32,192 nucleotides of DNA. Origin: an uncultured Eubacteriales bacterium (lineage in GTDB: Bacteria; Bacillota; Clostridia; Oscillospirales; Acutalibacteraceae). Shown piece by piece: positions 1 through 7,253 of this stretch (positions are counted from its first letter, which is position 1; each line of letters opens with the position of its first letter). The position numbers and the translations under genes are program-made. The notes under the pieces were generated by a model, which saw nothing but the letters and a program-made list of their open reading frames with translations, did no database searches and was not told the DNA's origin. Where the stretch lies: positions 1 through 32,192 of the forward strand of contig CAKSYX010000022.1 of assembly GCA_934525065.1 (NCBI GenBank), in the 5' to 3' direction.

Positions 1-20
1 TTTTGATTTTTTAATTCCTT

Positions 21-100
21 TCTAATTCAACAATTATCCCTGTAATTTAACGAATGCCTCTGTGATTTAACGATTACCTCGGTTGTTTAACGATTACAAC
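21..100. repeat. Four imperfect 20-bp tandem repeats
   Basis: Four consecutive 20-base units lie at 21-40, 41-60, 61-80 and 81-100. The second to fourth share a core close to ATTTAACGATTACCTC; the first is TCTAATTCAACAATTATCCC. Bases 1-20 may be a more decayed fifth unit, so the array may continue beyond the left edge. The exact 20-base period (about two helical turns) is seen directly. A function such as protein binding or an iteron array is inference only. Confidence 0.75.
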
Positions 101-135
101 GACATAGAAGTCCACGAACCCTATAAAACTCACAA

Positions 136-168
136 AACCCCGCCACAGAATTGCTCTGCAGCGGGGTT
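136..168. terminator. GC-rich hairpin, possible terminator
   Basis: An 8-bp perfect stem (AACCCCGC at 136-143 with GCGGGGTT at 161-168) encloses a 17-base loop with partial inner pairing. On the minus strand it is followed by TTTTG, so it could be a back-up stop downstream of the tRNA-Ser transcript. On the plus strand there is no run of T. Confidence 0.5.
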
Positions 169-224
169 CGCTTATGTGCTGAAATAGCTGAAATGCCTGA
201 TTTCAAGCGTTTTCCGGGCATAGA

Positions 225-259
225 AAAATGCCACCGTAATTCTATCAAAATTACGGTGG
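225..259 (-). terminator. Terminator of the tRNA-Ser gene
   Basis: An 11-bp perfect inverted repeat (CCACCGTAATT at 231-241, AATTACGGTGG at 249-259) with a 7-base loop lies 5 bases beyond the CCA end of the minus-strand tRNA. On that strand it is followed by CATTTTTC, an intrinsic-terminator arrangement. Confidence 0.8.
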
Positions 260-264
260 TATTA

Positions 265-351
265 TGGCGGAGAGTTAGGGATTCGAACCCTAGGTACTTT
301 ACGTACACAGCATTTCGAGTGCTGCACCTTCGACCACTCGGACAACTCTCC
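265..351 (-). tRNA. tRNA-Ser (anticodon CGA)
   Basis: Read on the minus strand the 87 bases fold as a class II tRNA. The acceptor stem is GGAGAGT/ACTCTCC and the discriminator base is G. The 3' CCA is encoded at 265-267. The D-arm contains the typical serine stretch CCGAGTGGTCGAAGG. The anticodon stem CAGCA/TGCTG holds the loop CTCGAAA, giving anticodon CGA, which reads UCG. A long variable arm and the T-arm GGGTTCGAATCCC follow. It stands alone with a terminator directly downstream. Degenerate copies of its 5' half occur upstream at 450-620. Confidence 0.95.
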
Positions 352-449
352 ATGTATGTTAACTCGGAAAACCGGGATTAACGCAAATATTCGGTTGTAT
401 TAGAATTCCTGTTAGAACTCACGATGTGCCTGCGACGGGCAAATGCCCG

Positions 450-544
450 AAACCCGCACGGTTAAAGGCTTTTCGGAAGATGGGCTTCCGTTAGCCGAAG
501 GAGATTTCGAGTGCAGCTCGTTACAACCACTTCGATACGCTTCC
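450..544 (-). pseudogene. Decayed tRNA-Ser copy 1
   Basis: The minus strand begins GGAAGCG at 544 and runs through a serine-type D-arm (TATCGAAGTGGTTGTAACGA) to the anticodon-loop motif CTCGAAA. The anticodon stem no longer pairs, because the bases flanking the loop are TGCA and TCTC. The variable region has become a CGGAAG/CTTCCG hairpin at 474-490. No acceptor 3' strand matching GGAAGCG is present and the T-arm is unrecognisable. The D-arm differs from the intact tRNA-Ser nearby, so this probably descends from a different serine isoacceptor. A functional unusual tRNA-like RNA cannot be fully excluded. Confidence 0.55.
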
Positions 545-567
545 GTGTATAAATATTCACTTTTTGG

Positions 568-620
568 GACTAATCACATGATTTCGAGTGTCGCACCTTC
601 GACATCTCGGACATTTTTCC
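568..620 (-). pseudogene. Decayed tRNA-Ser copy 2 (5' half)
   Basis: On the minus strand, starting at 620, GGAAAAATGTCCGAG is followed by TGTCGAAGGTGC and then CACTCGAAAT. This follows the intact tRNA-Ser(CGA) at 265-351 nearly base for base through the D-arm and anticodon loop. The anticodon stem (CGACA versus TCATG) no longer pairs, and the match stops before the T-arm. It is a truncated and mutated duplicate of the neighbouring gene. Confidence 0.65.
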
Positions 621-857
621 AAATATGCACAGTTGTAACTGCGTCTCTGTTACCGATAGATTTTACCAAATATGCGCTCGTTTGTCAAGACAAAATACAA
701 TTGTCGATAAAATTTTTTGTAGGGTCGTCAATTATGGGTAACACATTTACTCAAAAAATATGATGCCAAAAATTATTGCCTTCCGAGCCCGAGAAACATT
801 TCTTAACAGACAGTAGCCGCCGCTAAAAGCGGCTTGACCTTGATAAAGATGTTCCAT
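621..857. other. Gene-free stretch between relics
   Basis: AT-rich sequence between the second tRNA relic and the transposase relic. I see only one short inverted repeat (AGCCGC/GCGGCT at about 814-833) without a following T-run. There is no frame with protein-like composition. Confidence 0.5.
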
Positions 858-1031
858 CGGATGATGCTGCGGTCTATGGGATCTATCTATCAGACTTTTC
901 CAATTCCCATCATGCTTTGCTTTCCACTCATATATCGCATTTCTGCTTATTCTAAACCTGTTTGAGGCTTTTGTTGCTCCATTCTTCTCAGAATATCGAA
1001 TTACCGGTTGAAGAAACCGCGCATTTGATAT
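858..1031 (-). pseudogene. Transposase N-terminal HTH relic
   Basis: A 58-codon open minus-strand stretch reads IRYSEKNGATKASNRFRISR, then NAIYEWKAKHDG, and ends LIDRSHRPQHHP. This layout (xxYAxxxGxTKAxxRFxISRxTIYxW, then LxDRSxRPHHHP) is typical of the helix-turn-helix that starts transposases of the IS3/IS481-like integrase-core group. There is no suitable start codon. Homology stops at HHP, after which the frame continues briefly with unrelated sequence and no catalytic DDE domain. It is a fragment of a lost insertion sequence. The family assignment comes from recalled motif resemblance. Confidence 0.7.
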
Positions 1032-1172
1032 TACACTTGTTACAGAAAATTCAACTCCTTTTTGTATGTGTTCTTGTGGTTGTTAACATCATATCATATT
1101 GAGTTGATTTTTCTTTTTTAATTTGTCACCTATCAAGTGTACCATAACAAAATTCATTTTTTTGCCGAAGCT

Positions 1173-1877
1173 TCAAAGACTTTTTGTTTTTCGGCTTGTT
1201 TCACTTTCACCGTCCACGTCAAAGCCTGCCTGAACAACGGCTTTTTTCAAAAGCATATTCGTTGTCGCATAAGATTCAAAGCGAAGCTTTTGACCCGTTT
1301 TCGGGTGCGTAAAGCCTACCGCACAGGAAAACAGAGCAATCTCCCTTTCAACGTCACGCGCACCGTATTTCACGTCACCGAAAAGCGGCATTTTCCTCGA
1401 TGCAAACTGAACACGGATTTGATGTGTCCTTCCCGTCTGAAGCCTTACTTTGACCAGTGTATACTCCTCGCCTGCCGGCGTTTTTCCGCTAAGGAGCACT
1501 TCAAAGCGGCAGACTGCTTTTTTAACTCCCTTGCGTTCGCGTTTTACAACAAAGACTTTGTTTTTGCGGCTGTCCTTAAAAAGAAGGTCTTCAAGCACGG
1601 CGGTTTTTTCCTCCGGTCTGCCGTGGATAAGCGCAAGGTATTCCTTTTCAATTCCGCGCTTTGAAACCTGCATTGAAAGCGCGGCAGCAGCTGCTTTTGT
1701 TTTTGCATAAACCATTACACCGCCAACACCGCGGTCAAGACGATGGATAGGATAAATTTCGCCTTTTGTGTGCTCCTTGAGCTTCGTTATCAGGCAGCTC
1801 TCCCCTTCTCCTTGAGAAAGCAGTCCGACGGGTTTTACGCAAACTATTACACTTTCATCCTCAAAAATCAGTTTCAT
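1173..1877 (-). CDS. RluA-family RNA pseudouridine synthase
   Basis: Predicted 234-residue enzyme that isomerises uridine to pseudouridine in rRNA or tRNA; the exact target cannot be read from sequence. It has the family signature HRLDRGVGGVMVYAKT with the catalytic aspartate in HRLDR, and the downstream RNA-contact motif GRTHQIRVQFA. It begins directly with the catalytic-domain strands (MKLIFEDESVIVCVKPVG). There is no N-terminal S4 domain, so it is a short form of the family. I chose the ATG at 1877 because GGAG lies just upstream and homology starts there; the frame stays open a further 28 codons but enters the rny terminator. It follows rny on the same strand across a hairpin terminator, so it probably depends on read-through or its own weak promoter. 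Confidence 0.88.
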   Translation of the reverse strand: MKLIFEDESVIVCVKPVGLLSQGEGESCLITKLKEHTKGEIYPIHRLDRGVGGVMVYAKTKAAAAALSMQVSKRGIEKEYLALIHGRPEEKTAVLEDLLFKDSRKNKVFVVKRERKGVKKAVCRFEVLLSGKTPAGEEYTLVKVRLQTGRTHQIRVQFASRKMPLFGDVKYGARDVEREIALFSCAVGFTHPKTGQKLRFESYATTNMLLKKAVVQAGFDVDGESETSRKTKSL

Positions 1878-1895
1878 ATATTTCTCCGCAATCAA

Positions 1896-1925
1896 AAGTA
1901 AAGGGAGGACTTTTGCCCTCCCTTT
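1896..1925 (-). terminator. Hairpin between rny and the RluA gene
   Basis: A perfect 9-bp inverted repeat (AAAGGGAGG at 1900-1908, CCTCCCTTT at 1917-1925) begins 5 bases beyond the rny stop codon. On the minus strand it is followed by ACTTTTGATT, a weak U-tract. It could allow partial read-through into the RluA-type gene. Confidence 0.7.
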
Positions 1926-1929
1926 GCGC

Positions 1930-3486
1930 TTATTTTGCATAGTCAACAACACGGGTCTCACGAATCATGTTGATTTTGATCTGACCCGGATATTCAAGCT
2001 CATCCTCAATCTTCTTGACAATTTCATGGGCAACCAGAGCCATCTGATCGTCCGTTATCTTATCAGGCTTAACGATTATTCTGACCTCGCGGCCCGCCTG
2101 AATTGCAAAAGCTTTTTCAATGCCTTTAAAGCTTTCCGCAATACCCTCAAGCTGTTCAAGACGCTTGATATAGTTCTGAAGGTTTTCTCTTCTTGCACCG
2201 GGACGCGCCGCCGAAATTGCGTCAGCTGCCTGAACAAGGCAAGCTATGATGCTTTTAGGTTCAACGTCTCCGTGGTGCGCCTGAATCGCATTGACAACGA
2301 TGTCGTTTTCTTTGTACTTCTTTGCATACTCAACGCCAAGCTCAATATGGGAGCCTTCCTGCTCATGGTCAACGGCCTTGCCGATATCATGGAGCAAGCC
2401 GGCACGCTTCGCAAGCTTGATGTCGGCTCCAAGCTCTGCAGCCATAAGACCTGCGATATAGGAAACCTCGAGTGAATGGTTGAGTACATTCTGTCCGTAA
2501 CTGGTGCGGTATTTCAAGCGGCCGAGAAGCTTGATAAGCTCAATATGAACGCCGTTTACGCCGGCGTCAACAACAGCCCTCTCGCCTGCCTGACGAATTG
2601 TTTGTTCAACCTCACGCTTTGATTTTTCATAAATCTTTTCGATGAGTGCAGGATGGATTCTTCCGTCCGTAATAAGCTTTTCAAGTGTGATTCTTGCAAT
2701 TTCTCTTCTGACCGGGTCAAAAGAGGAAAGGGTAATGGCTTCCGGTGTGTCATCAATGATGAGGTCAACACCGGTGATGGTCTCAAGGGTTCTGATGTTG
2801 CGTCCCTCGCGACCGATGATTCTGCCCTTCATTTCATCGTTCGGAAGGGCAACAACGGAAACCGTAGCCTCAGAGGCGTGGTCTGCGGCGCAGCGCTGAA
2901 TTGCCGTTGTAATGATTTCACGGGCAAGCGCATCCGATTCGTCATGAAGCTTTTGTTCATACTCCATGATTTTGACCGCTTTTTCTCTTGTGAGCGTTTC
3001 TTCCAATGTCTGAAGTAAATATACCTTGGCCTGTTCTTTTGTATAGCCGGATATCTTTTCAAGCATTTCTAACTGACTTCTTTTGATGCTTTCTGCTTCG
3101 GCAAGTTGGCTTTCGGACTGCTTAATTTTTTTATTCAGCAGTTCCTCTTTTTTGTCGAGGGAATCGATCTTTTTGTCAAGATTCTCTTCCTTCTGGATAA
3201 TTCTTCTTTCCTGTCTCTGAACCTCATTTCTTCTGTCCCGAAGTTCCCTTTCGGTTTCGGTACGGAATTTATGAATTTCATCTTTTGCTTCAAGAACAGC
3301 TTCTTTTTTCTTTGTCTCAGCTTCGGTCACAGCCTGATTTATAATACGCGTAGCCTCTTCATTAGCCGAGCCGAGAAGACCTTCGGCGGTCTTTTTTCTG
3401 TGAATACCGCCGAGTACGAAGCCTATAATCCCAAAAACGACCGCGCAGACAACTGCAACGATCAGGGGCACAATCCAATCTCCCAA
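1930..3486 (-). CDS. rny: Ribonuclease Y
   Basis: RNase Y is the membrane-anchored endoribonuclease that starts mRNA decay in many Firmicutes. The 518-residue product has the usual size and order. A transmembrane helix spans residues 6-27. A long charged coiled coil follows to about 180. The KH domain carries GRIIGREGRNIR at 221-232. The HD phosphohydrolase domain carries HSLEVSY at 337-343 and the metal-binding HDIGKA at 366-371. The start codon is TTG at 3486, placed about 10 bases after AAGGAGG and giving the hydrophobic anchor directly at the N-terminus. The gene lies downstream of a promoter-terminator pair (3565-3643) that looks like an attenuator, and is followed by the RluA-type gene. 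Confidence 0.96.
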   Translation of the reverse strand: MGDWIVPLIVAVVCAVVFGIIGFVLGGIHRKKTAEGLLGSANEEATRIINQAVTEAETKKKEAVLEAKDEIHKFRTETERELRDRRNEVQRQERRIIQKEENLDKKIDSLDKKEELLNKKIKQSESQLAEAESIKRSQLEMLEKISGYTKEQAKVYLLQTLEETLTREKAVKIMEYEQKLHDESDALAREIITTAIQRCAADHASEATVSVVALPNDEMKGRIIGREGRNIRTLETITGVDLIIDDTPEAITLSSFDPVRREIARITLEKLITDGRIHPALIEKIYEKSKREVEQTIRQAGERAVVDAGVNGVHIELIKLLGRLKYRTSYGQNVLNHSLEVSYIAGLMAAELGADIKLAKRAGLLHDIGKAVDHEQEGSHIELGVEYAKKYKENDIVVNAIQAHHGDVEPKSIIACLVQAADAISAARPGARRENLQNYIKRLEQLEGIAESFKGIEKAFAIQAGREVRIIVKPDKITDDQMALVAHEIVKKIEDELEYPGQIKINMIRETRVVDYAK

Positions 3487-3564
3487 AGTAGCAGCACCTC
3501 CTTCTTTTCAAAATCTCCACTAAAAATCATCAAAAGAATTACAGTAATGTTACCCGAATGACAA

Positions 3565-3595
3565 CATAAAAAAGTAAAGCCAACTGCTTTACTTT
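3565..3595 (-). terminator. Strong intrinsic terminator in the rny leader
   Basis: A 10-bp perfect stem (AAAGTAAAGC at 3571-3580, GCTTTACTTT at 3586-3595) with a 5-base loop is followed on the minus strand by TTTTTT at 3565-3570. It lies only about 13 bases downstream of the predicted start of the transcript from the 3615-3643 promoter and about 80 bases upstream of rny. That placement suggests an attenuator or a very short terminated RNA. Confidence 0.8.
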
Positions 3596-3614
3596 CACCA
3601 CAGTTATCCTGAAT

Positions 3615-3643
3615 ATTTTAAACCATTTGTTCAAAATTGTCAA
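3615..3643 (-). promoter_or_regulatory. Sigma-A promoter upstream of rny
   Basis: On the minus strand TTGACA (3638-3643), a 17-base spacer and TAAAAT (3615-3620) form a near-consensus promoter. The predicted transcription start is near 3608. The transcript would immediately enter the terminator hairpin at 3571-3595 before reaching rny. Confidence 0.75.
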
Positions 3644-3700
3644 GGGTGGCGGAACAAACTTCTGTAAGTTTTGAACAAAAGCTTTTTCCTCTGAGAATGC

Positions 3701-3742
3701 ACAAAAAACAGCCGCCGCAGTCACAAAACGTACCGCGGCGGC
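3701..3742 (-). terminator. Terminator of the secreted-protein gene
   Basis: A perfect 8-bp GC stem (GCCGCCGC at 3711-3718 with GCGGCGGC at 3735-3742) is followed on the minus strand by TGTTTTTTG. It lies 36 bases beyond the stop codon of the gene at 3778-5646, and it separates that gene from the rny promoter. Confidence 0.85.
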
Positions 3743-3777
3743 CTTTAATTTAATAATTTTTAATGTTATACAATCCC

Positions 3778-5646
3778 TTAATCTTCGGTCTTTTTAGATT
3801 TGTTTTCGTAATTTTCGCTTTTTTCAGAGGTCTTTTTGCGCTTGGTCCAAATATATCCGCCGAAACCGCCAAGGGCAAGAATCCCCGTTGGAGCTGCGGC
3901 AATTTCCGGATTTTCTTTGAGCGTTGCAACGGTTTTCTGAACAAGCGTTTGGTTCGCCTTGGGCTGAGCGGCCGATGAATCAAAAGCAGCAACCGCCTTT
4001 GAGGCCTCTTCATCGCTGAGATATGTTTCATTCATCAGCTTTTCAAGATAATCGAAGTCGATTCCGCCCGAGCTTTTTGCGGGACTGCCTTTGTAGCCGT
4101 TGTTATACTCCGCTGAAGCTGCGCTGTCATCGCTTTTGGCGTTATCAGCTTTTTCGCCCGAAGCGTAGGTTGTGAGTGAATTTCGGTCAACCTGCGTCGG
4201 AACCTGAGCAAGAGCATCGTCAAAATTCTGAGCGATTGTATCAACAATTGTGCTGACCTTTTCATTATCGGCAGGAACTACTTTGTCGATTGCATTCTGA
4301 ACATCGGCAACAATGCTGTTTTGCTTGTCGCTGCCTGCGGTTGAAGGCGCCTGACGTTTGACGTTGAAGAGGTAGGTTGAACTTTCCGGCTTTGATGAAC
4401 CGTCGTCATACTCAACCTTCAGGACGATTGTGTCATTCCTTCCGGAAATTTCACAACCGACAGTTTTTCCGGCTTCAATCTCTTTTCCGTTGAGGAAAAC
4501 TTTTACATATTCATCGTTTCCGCCAATCTGACCGGCAAGGGCAAACGGCGTGAACCAAATCTTTTTGCTGCCCTCTTCGGCATAGAGATCGTAAAGGAAA
4601 ATGTCGCTGTAAAATTCTTCGTCAAGATTGAACCATCCTGCTTCGCAGGCGTCCTTGAAAAGCTCTTCGTTTGTTGCATCGGCAGCGTAATCGACGCCAG
4701 ACTGAGTGAGCATTGACTGAAGGAGCAGCTTTGGAACAGCCGTCTTTCCGGCGGTTTTGTCTGCAATTGCAAGGCGCACGGGATTGACATTTACACCGTA
4801 GACCGTTTTAAAAATCGAAGCAAAATAAGCGTAATCAACGTATTCCTTCTGAGCGGTAGTGGCCTCATCATACGCAGTAAGCGGAACCTGATAATCATTC
4901 GACGCTGCGGTAAGCACCTTTGCCCAGTGAAAAATTTCGCTCTCATCTGCGTTTGCGCTGACCGGAAGCATATCGAACTGACTTACGTAATTCCTCATGC
5001 AGCTCACGGCAAAGCCTGTGATGCTGTCAACACCGGAGGGAAGGCTCGTTTCCATCAGCTCGGCAAGAATTATGCAAATTGCACTGTCAAGAGTAATACC
5101 CTTCGGAAGTGAAACCTTCTTGCTGTATATCGTATATATTGCGTCATATTTAAGCGCAGAATACAAAACGGCAACCTTAATCTCATCTTCGGCGCTCATC
5201 TTGTCCGGCAAAGTGATGTTCTGACTTTTGACATACTTTTTCATGGTCTTGCTGTCGGACGTCATACCGAGCGCGGCAACCATATAATAAAGAACATTGA
5301 CGATTTCGTCATAAGCTGCACCGACTGTATCCTCATTGAGAAGCTCAAGAACCGAGTACGCATCAACGTCACGGAAAAACTCGTCAAAGGTATGGCTGTA
5401 AGGATACTCGGGAGTCGGAACCAAACGAGCCGTCGTAATGGCAGAAGCACTGTCTCTGATTATGAGCTTATCAAGCCATGCTTTGCTGTACTCGGGATCA
5501 GCAGTGCGCGTGTTGCCGGGAATCAGCTTGACCGCTCCGCTTTTATCGGTAACAATTGAAGAAGCGAGCGCAGGTGTGCAAACAAAGCTCACCGCAACAA
5601 GCAGAGCAAGCAGAAAAGCAAGAGGCTTTTTAAATTTCAAGAGCAT
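3778..5646 (-). CDS. Secreted, C-terminally anchored protein with a cadherin-like domain
   Basis: A 622-residue protein of unknown function. It starts with a cleavable-looking signal peptide (MLLKFKKPLAFLLALLVAV, then an ALA-S cleavage region). An all-helical-looking ectodomain of about 350 residues follows. Next comes a stretch resembling the cadherin-like beta-sandwich domain (VKVFLNGKEIEAG, then a YLFNVKR ending). A Ser/Asn/Lys-rich linker leads to a C-terminal transmembrane segment (GILALGGFGGYIW) and the charged tail TKRKKTSEK. The bulk is therefore outside the cell with a C-terminal membrane anchor and no LPXTG motif. I chose the ATG at 5646 because AGAAGG precedes it and the signal peptide begins there; the frame is open to 5706 without a ribosome binding site. 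It is a single-gene unit with its own promoter and terminator. Confidence 0.75.
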   Translation of the reverse strand: MLLKFKKPLAFLLALLVAVSFVCTPALASSIVTDKSGAVKLIPGNTRTADPEYSKAWLDKLIIRDSASAITTARLVPTPEYPYSHTFDEFFRDVDAYSVLELLNEDTVGAAYDEIVNVLYYMVAALGMTSDSKTMKKYVKSQNITLPDKMSAEDEIKVAVLYSALKYDAIYTIYSKKVSLPKGITLDSAICIILAELMETSLPSGVDSITGFAVSCMRNYVSQFDMLPVSANADESEIFHWAKVLTAASNDYQVPLTAYDEATTAQKEYVDYAYFASIFKTVYGVNVNPVRLAIADKTAGKTAVPKLLLQSMLTQSGVDYAADATNEELFKDACEAGWFNLDEEFYSDIFLYDLYAEEGSKKIWFTPFALAGQIGGNDEYVKVFLNGKEIEAGKTVGCEISGRNDTIVLKVEYDDGSSKPESSTYLFNVKRQAPSTAGSDKQNSIVADVQNAIDKVVPADNEKVSTIVDTIAQNFDDALAQVPTQVDRNSLTTYASGEKADNAKSDDSAASAEYNNGYKGSPAKSSGGIDFDYLEKLMNETYLSDEEASKAVAAFDSSAAQPKANQTLVQKTVATLKENPEIAAAPTGILALGGFGGYIWTKRKKTSEKSENYENKSKKTED

Positions 5647-5756
5647 TACCTTCTTTCCGAAGCGTACCACAACGGGGTCGGCTTTTTGATATTTCAGACG
5701 CGGCATATAGAATTCTAAAAACCGCGAACACAGTTATCTACTATGAATCATGTTAT

Positions 5757-5785
5757 ATAATACAACCTTTTTCGCACAAAGTCAA
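5757..5785 (-). promoter_or_regulatory. Promoter of the secreted-protein gene
   Basis: On the minus strand TTGACT (5780-5785), a 17-base spacer and TATTAT (5757-5762). The predicted start near 5750 gives a leader of about 100 bases to the chosen ATG at 5646. Confidence 0.7.
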
Positions 5786-5848
5786 CAAATGGAGATAAAT
5801 TAAAAAATTTTTACAGCTTGTTCAAATCACAAAGAAGTGTGTAATTGC

Positions 5849-5881
5849 GAAAAAGCCGGGCAGCCACTCGGCTGTCCGGCT
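5849..5881 (-). terminator. Terminator of the M28 peptidase gene
   Basis: A 12-bp stem with one G-T pair (AGCCGGGCAGCC at 5854-5865, GGCTGTCCGGCT at 5870-5881) has a 4-base loop. It is followed on the minus strand by TTTTTCG and lies 12 bases after the stop codon. Confidence 0.88.
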
Positions 5882-5892
5882 CAAAATAAAAC

Positions 5893-7146
5893 TCAATAGT
5901 TTTCCTTGAGTCCTTCTTCGTCATAAAGGAAGAGAGACTGAAGGCAGATATCAAGACCCTTCTCAACGGTCTTGGGAACAAGATTGTCGGCTGTGTCGCC
6001 TCTTGTGTGGTAATATCTCGGCGGGCCGGGGTTCATCGCCGCAAGGGTCGCGGCAGGTACTCCGAGCTTTGAAACAGCAGCGGCGTCAGAGGCTCCGAGA
6101 TATACGGAAGCATACGGAAGGTCAAGGCCGGCAAGCTCGGCACCCTTCTTCATGAGAGCGCAGACTCTGGGGTCGGTTTTGACGGTTCCCGTCATGTCGC
6201 GGCTGTAAATTGCCATATCTTCATAGTCACGAAGGGTATCCATTCCGAAATAAACGGTTTCAACCTCAGTAAGCTCCTTAATGTGGCGCTTTGTGTAAGC
6301 TCTTGCTCCGCGCAGTCCGGCTTCCTCAGAACCGGCGGTCATTGCAACAACCTCGGTGTTTTCAAAGTGGATATCGTTATCCTCAAGGTATTTGAGAACG
6401 GCGATTGCAGTAGTGCAGCCCGTGAGGTTATCGTTTGCACCGTCAACGGGAAGCTTAAAGTTTGTGAAGAAAATTACAGCGATAAAACCGGGAATGAACG
6501 CAAGCTGAACATATTTAAGCACATTAACAAAACCGTCAAGTTCAGCGTGGAAAGCTCCGCCTTTTACAATCGAAAGAATTGATACGGCCAGAACAAAGAA
6601 CATTCCGACAACAGCATAAATTCCGACGGTGAAAAGCAACGCCTTTCCGCCGAGGTGGGTGTAAGTCCATTCATACGAGGAGTCAACGTGGCCGGCAAAA
6701 ATTATGCGGCGCTTGACCTCTCCGGTAGGTTTCCTTTTGCCGATGACATTGGTGGAAATCGCCTTCGGAAAAAGCGGATCCAAAAATTCCCAATACATCA
6801 AAAATTCGGCGAACATACAAACAATTGCAATCACTGTAAGAACGAGCGAAACAACCGGCATTTTAAGGAATGAGAAAAGAAGAGCAAGAAGAAGCGAAAC
6901 ACCGTCGATCACGACCCATGACATGAACGCATACTTGTGCATTTCAAATTCTTCAAGCTGAACATCGTCGGCGCAGGTCTTCATTTCTTCTTTAAAATGC
7001 TCCTGAGCCTTCCTTTCGTTTTCCGTTCCGGAAGCACGCGGTCCGACTTCCTTGCAAACTTTTTTGACTTCCCTGACAGCGTAATTCGTATACATTCTCA
7101 GAGAAGACGGATAGTTCTTTACACTTTCGGCAGCTTTCAAAGCCAC
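5893..7146 (-). CDS. M28-family zinc peptidase with membrane insertions
   Basis: A 417-residue predicted metallo-aminopeptidase. The metal-site motifs are all present in order: AGHVDSSYEW (H153, D155), GANDNLTG (bridging D239), SEEAGLRGA (E274, E275) and a final YYHTRGDT (H380). Unusually for the family, two hydrophobic segments (about 73-94 and 98-118) precede the first metal ligand. Two more (about 169-193 and 211-230) lie between the first histidine and the bridging aspartate. The enzyme would therefore be an integral membrane protein with an aminopeptidase head; the substrate is unknown. The start is GTG at 7146 after a weak AAAAGGGG. It stands alone behind a structured leader (7160-7247) and ends at a strong terminator. 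Confidence 0.87.
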   Translation of the reverse strand: MALKAAESVKNYPSSLRMYTNYAVREVKKVCKEVGPRASGTENERKAQEHFKEEMKTCADDVQLEEFEMHKYAFMSWVVIDGVSLLLALLFSFLKMPVVSLVLTVIAIVCMFAEFLMYWEFLDPLFPKAISTNVIGKRKPTGEVKRRIIFAGHVDSSYEWTYTHLGGKALLFTVGIYAVVGMFFVLAVSILSIVKGGAFHAELDGFVNVLKYVQLAFIPGFIAVIFFTNFKLPVDGANDNLTGCTTAIAVLKYLEDNDIHFENTEVVAMTAGSEEAGLRGARAYTKRHIKELTEVETVYFGMDTLRDYEDMAIYSRDMTGTVKTDPRVCALMKKGAELAGLDLPYASVYLGASDAAAVSKLGVPAATLAAMNPGPPRYYHTRGDTADNLVPKTVEKGLDICLQSLFLYDEEGLKENY

Positions 7147-7159
7147 ACCCCTTTTCTAT

Positions 7160-7247
7160 GATATTTCGACCCACGTAAGGGCTCCACGGTCAAGAACAGG
7201 CAACGGCTCCCTCCGGTTTGGACAAAGTTGCCTGAAACTAACAGCTA
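7160..7247 (-). ncRNA. Structured leader RNA candidate upstream of the M28 gene
   Basis: Transcription from the promoter at 7254-7282 would start near 7247. The RNA contains a perfect 8-bp stem, CAGGCAAC (7227-7234 complement) with GTTGCCTG (7197-7204 complement). Its 22-base loop is purine-rich (AACCGGAGGGAGCC). A second element follows, with GACC and GGTC flanking GTGGAGCCCTTACGTG. No T-run follows, so it reads into the peptidase gene as a 5' leader. I compared it mentally with ZTP, SAM, c-di-GMP, guanidine and 6S motifs and found no convincing match. Confidence 0.45.
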
Positions 7248-7253
7248 ATAAGT

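Noticed and set aside
21..100. CRISPR array
   Set aside because: The units are contiguous 20-base repeats without unique spacers, and no cas genes are in the window.
87..381. Two overlapping open frames on opposite strands across the tRNA region
   Set aside because: Both run through the intact tRNA-Ser gene and its terminator and have no ribosome binding site or recognisable motif.
443..763. A 106-codon plus-strand frame
   Set aside because: It is antisense to both tRNA-Ser relics, and its composition is explained by them.
1137..1664. A 175-codon plus-strand frame
   Set aside because: It is antisense to the RluA-type gene, which has clear family motifs; the plus-strand translation is Phe/Lys-rich without domains.
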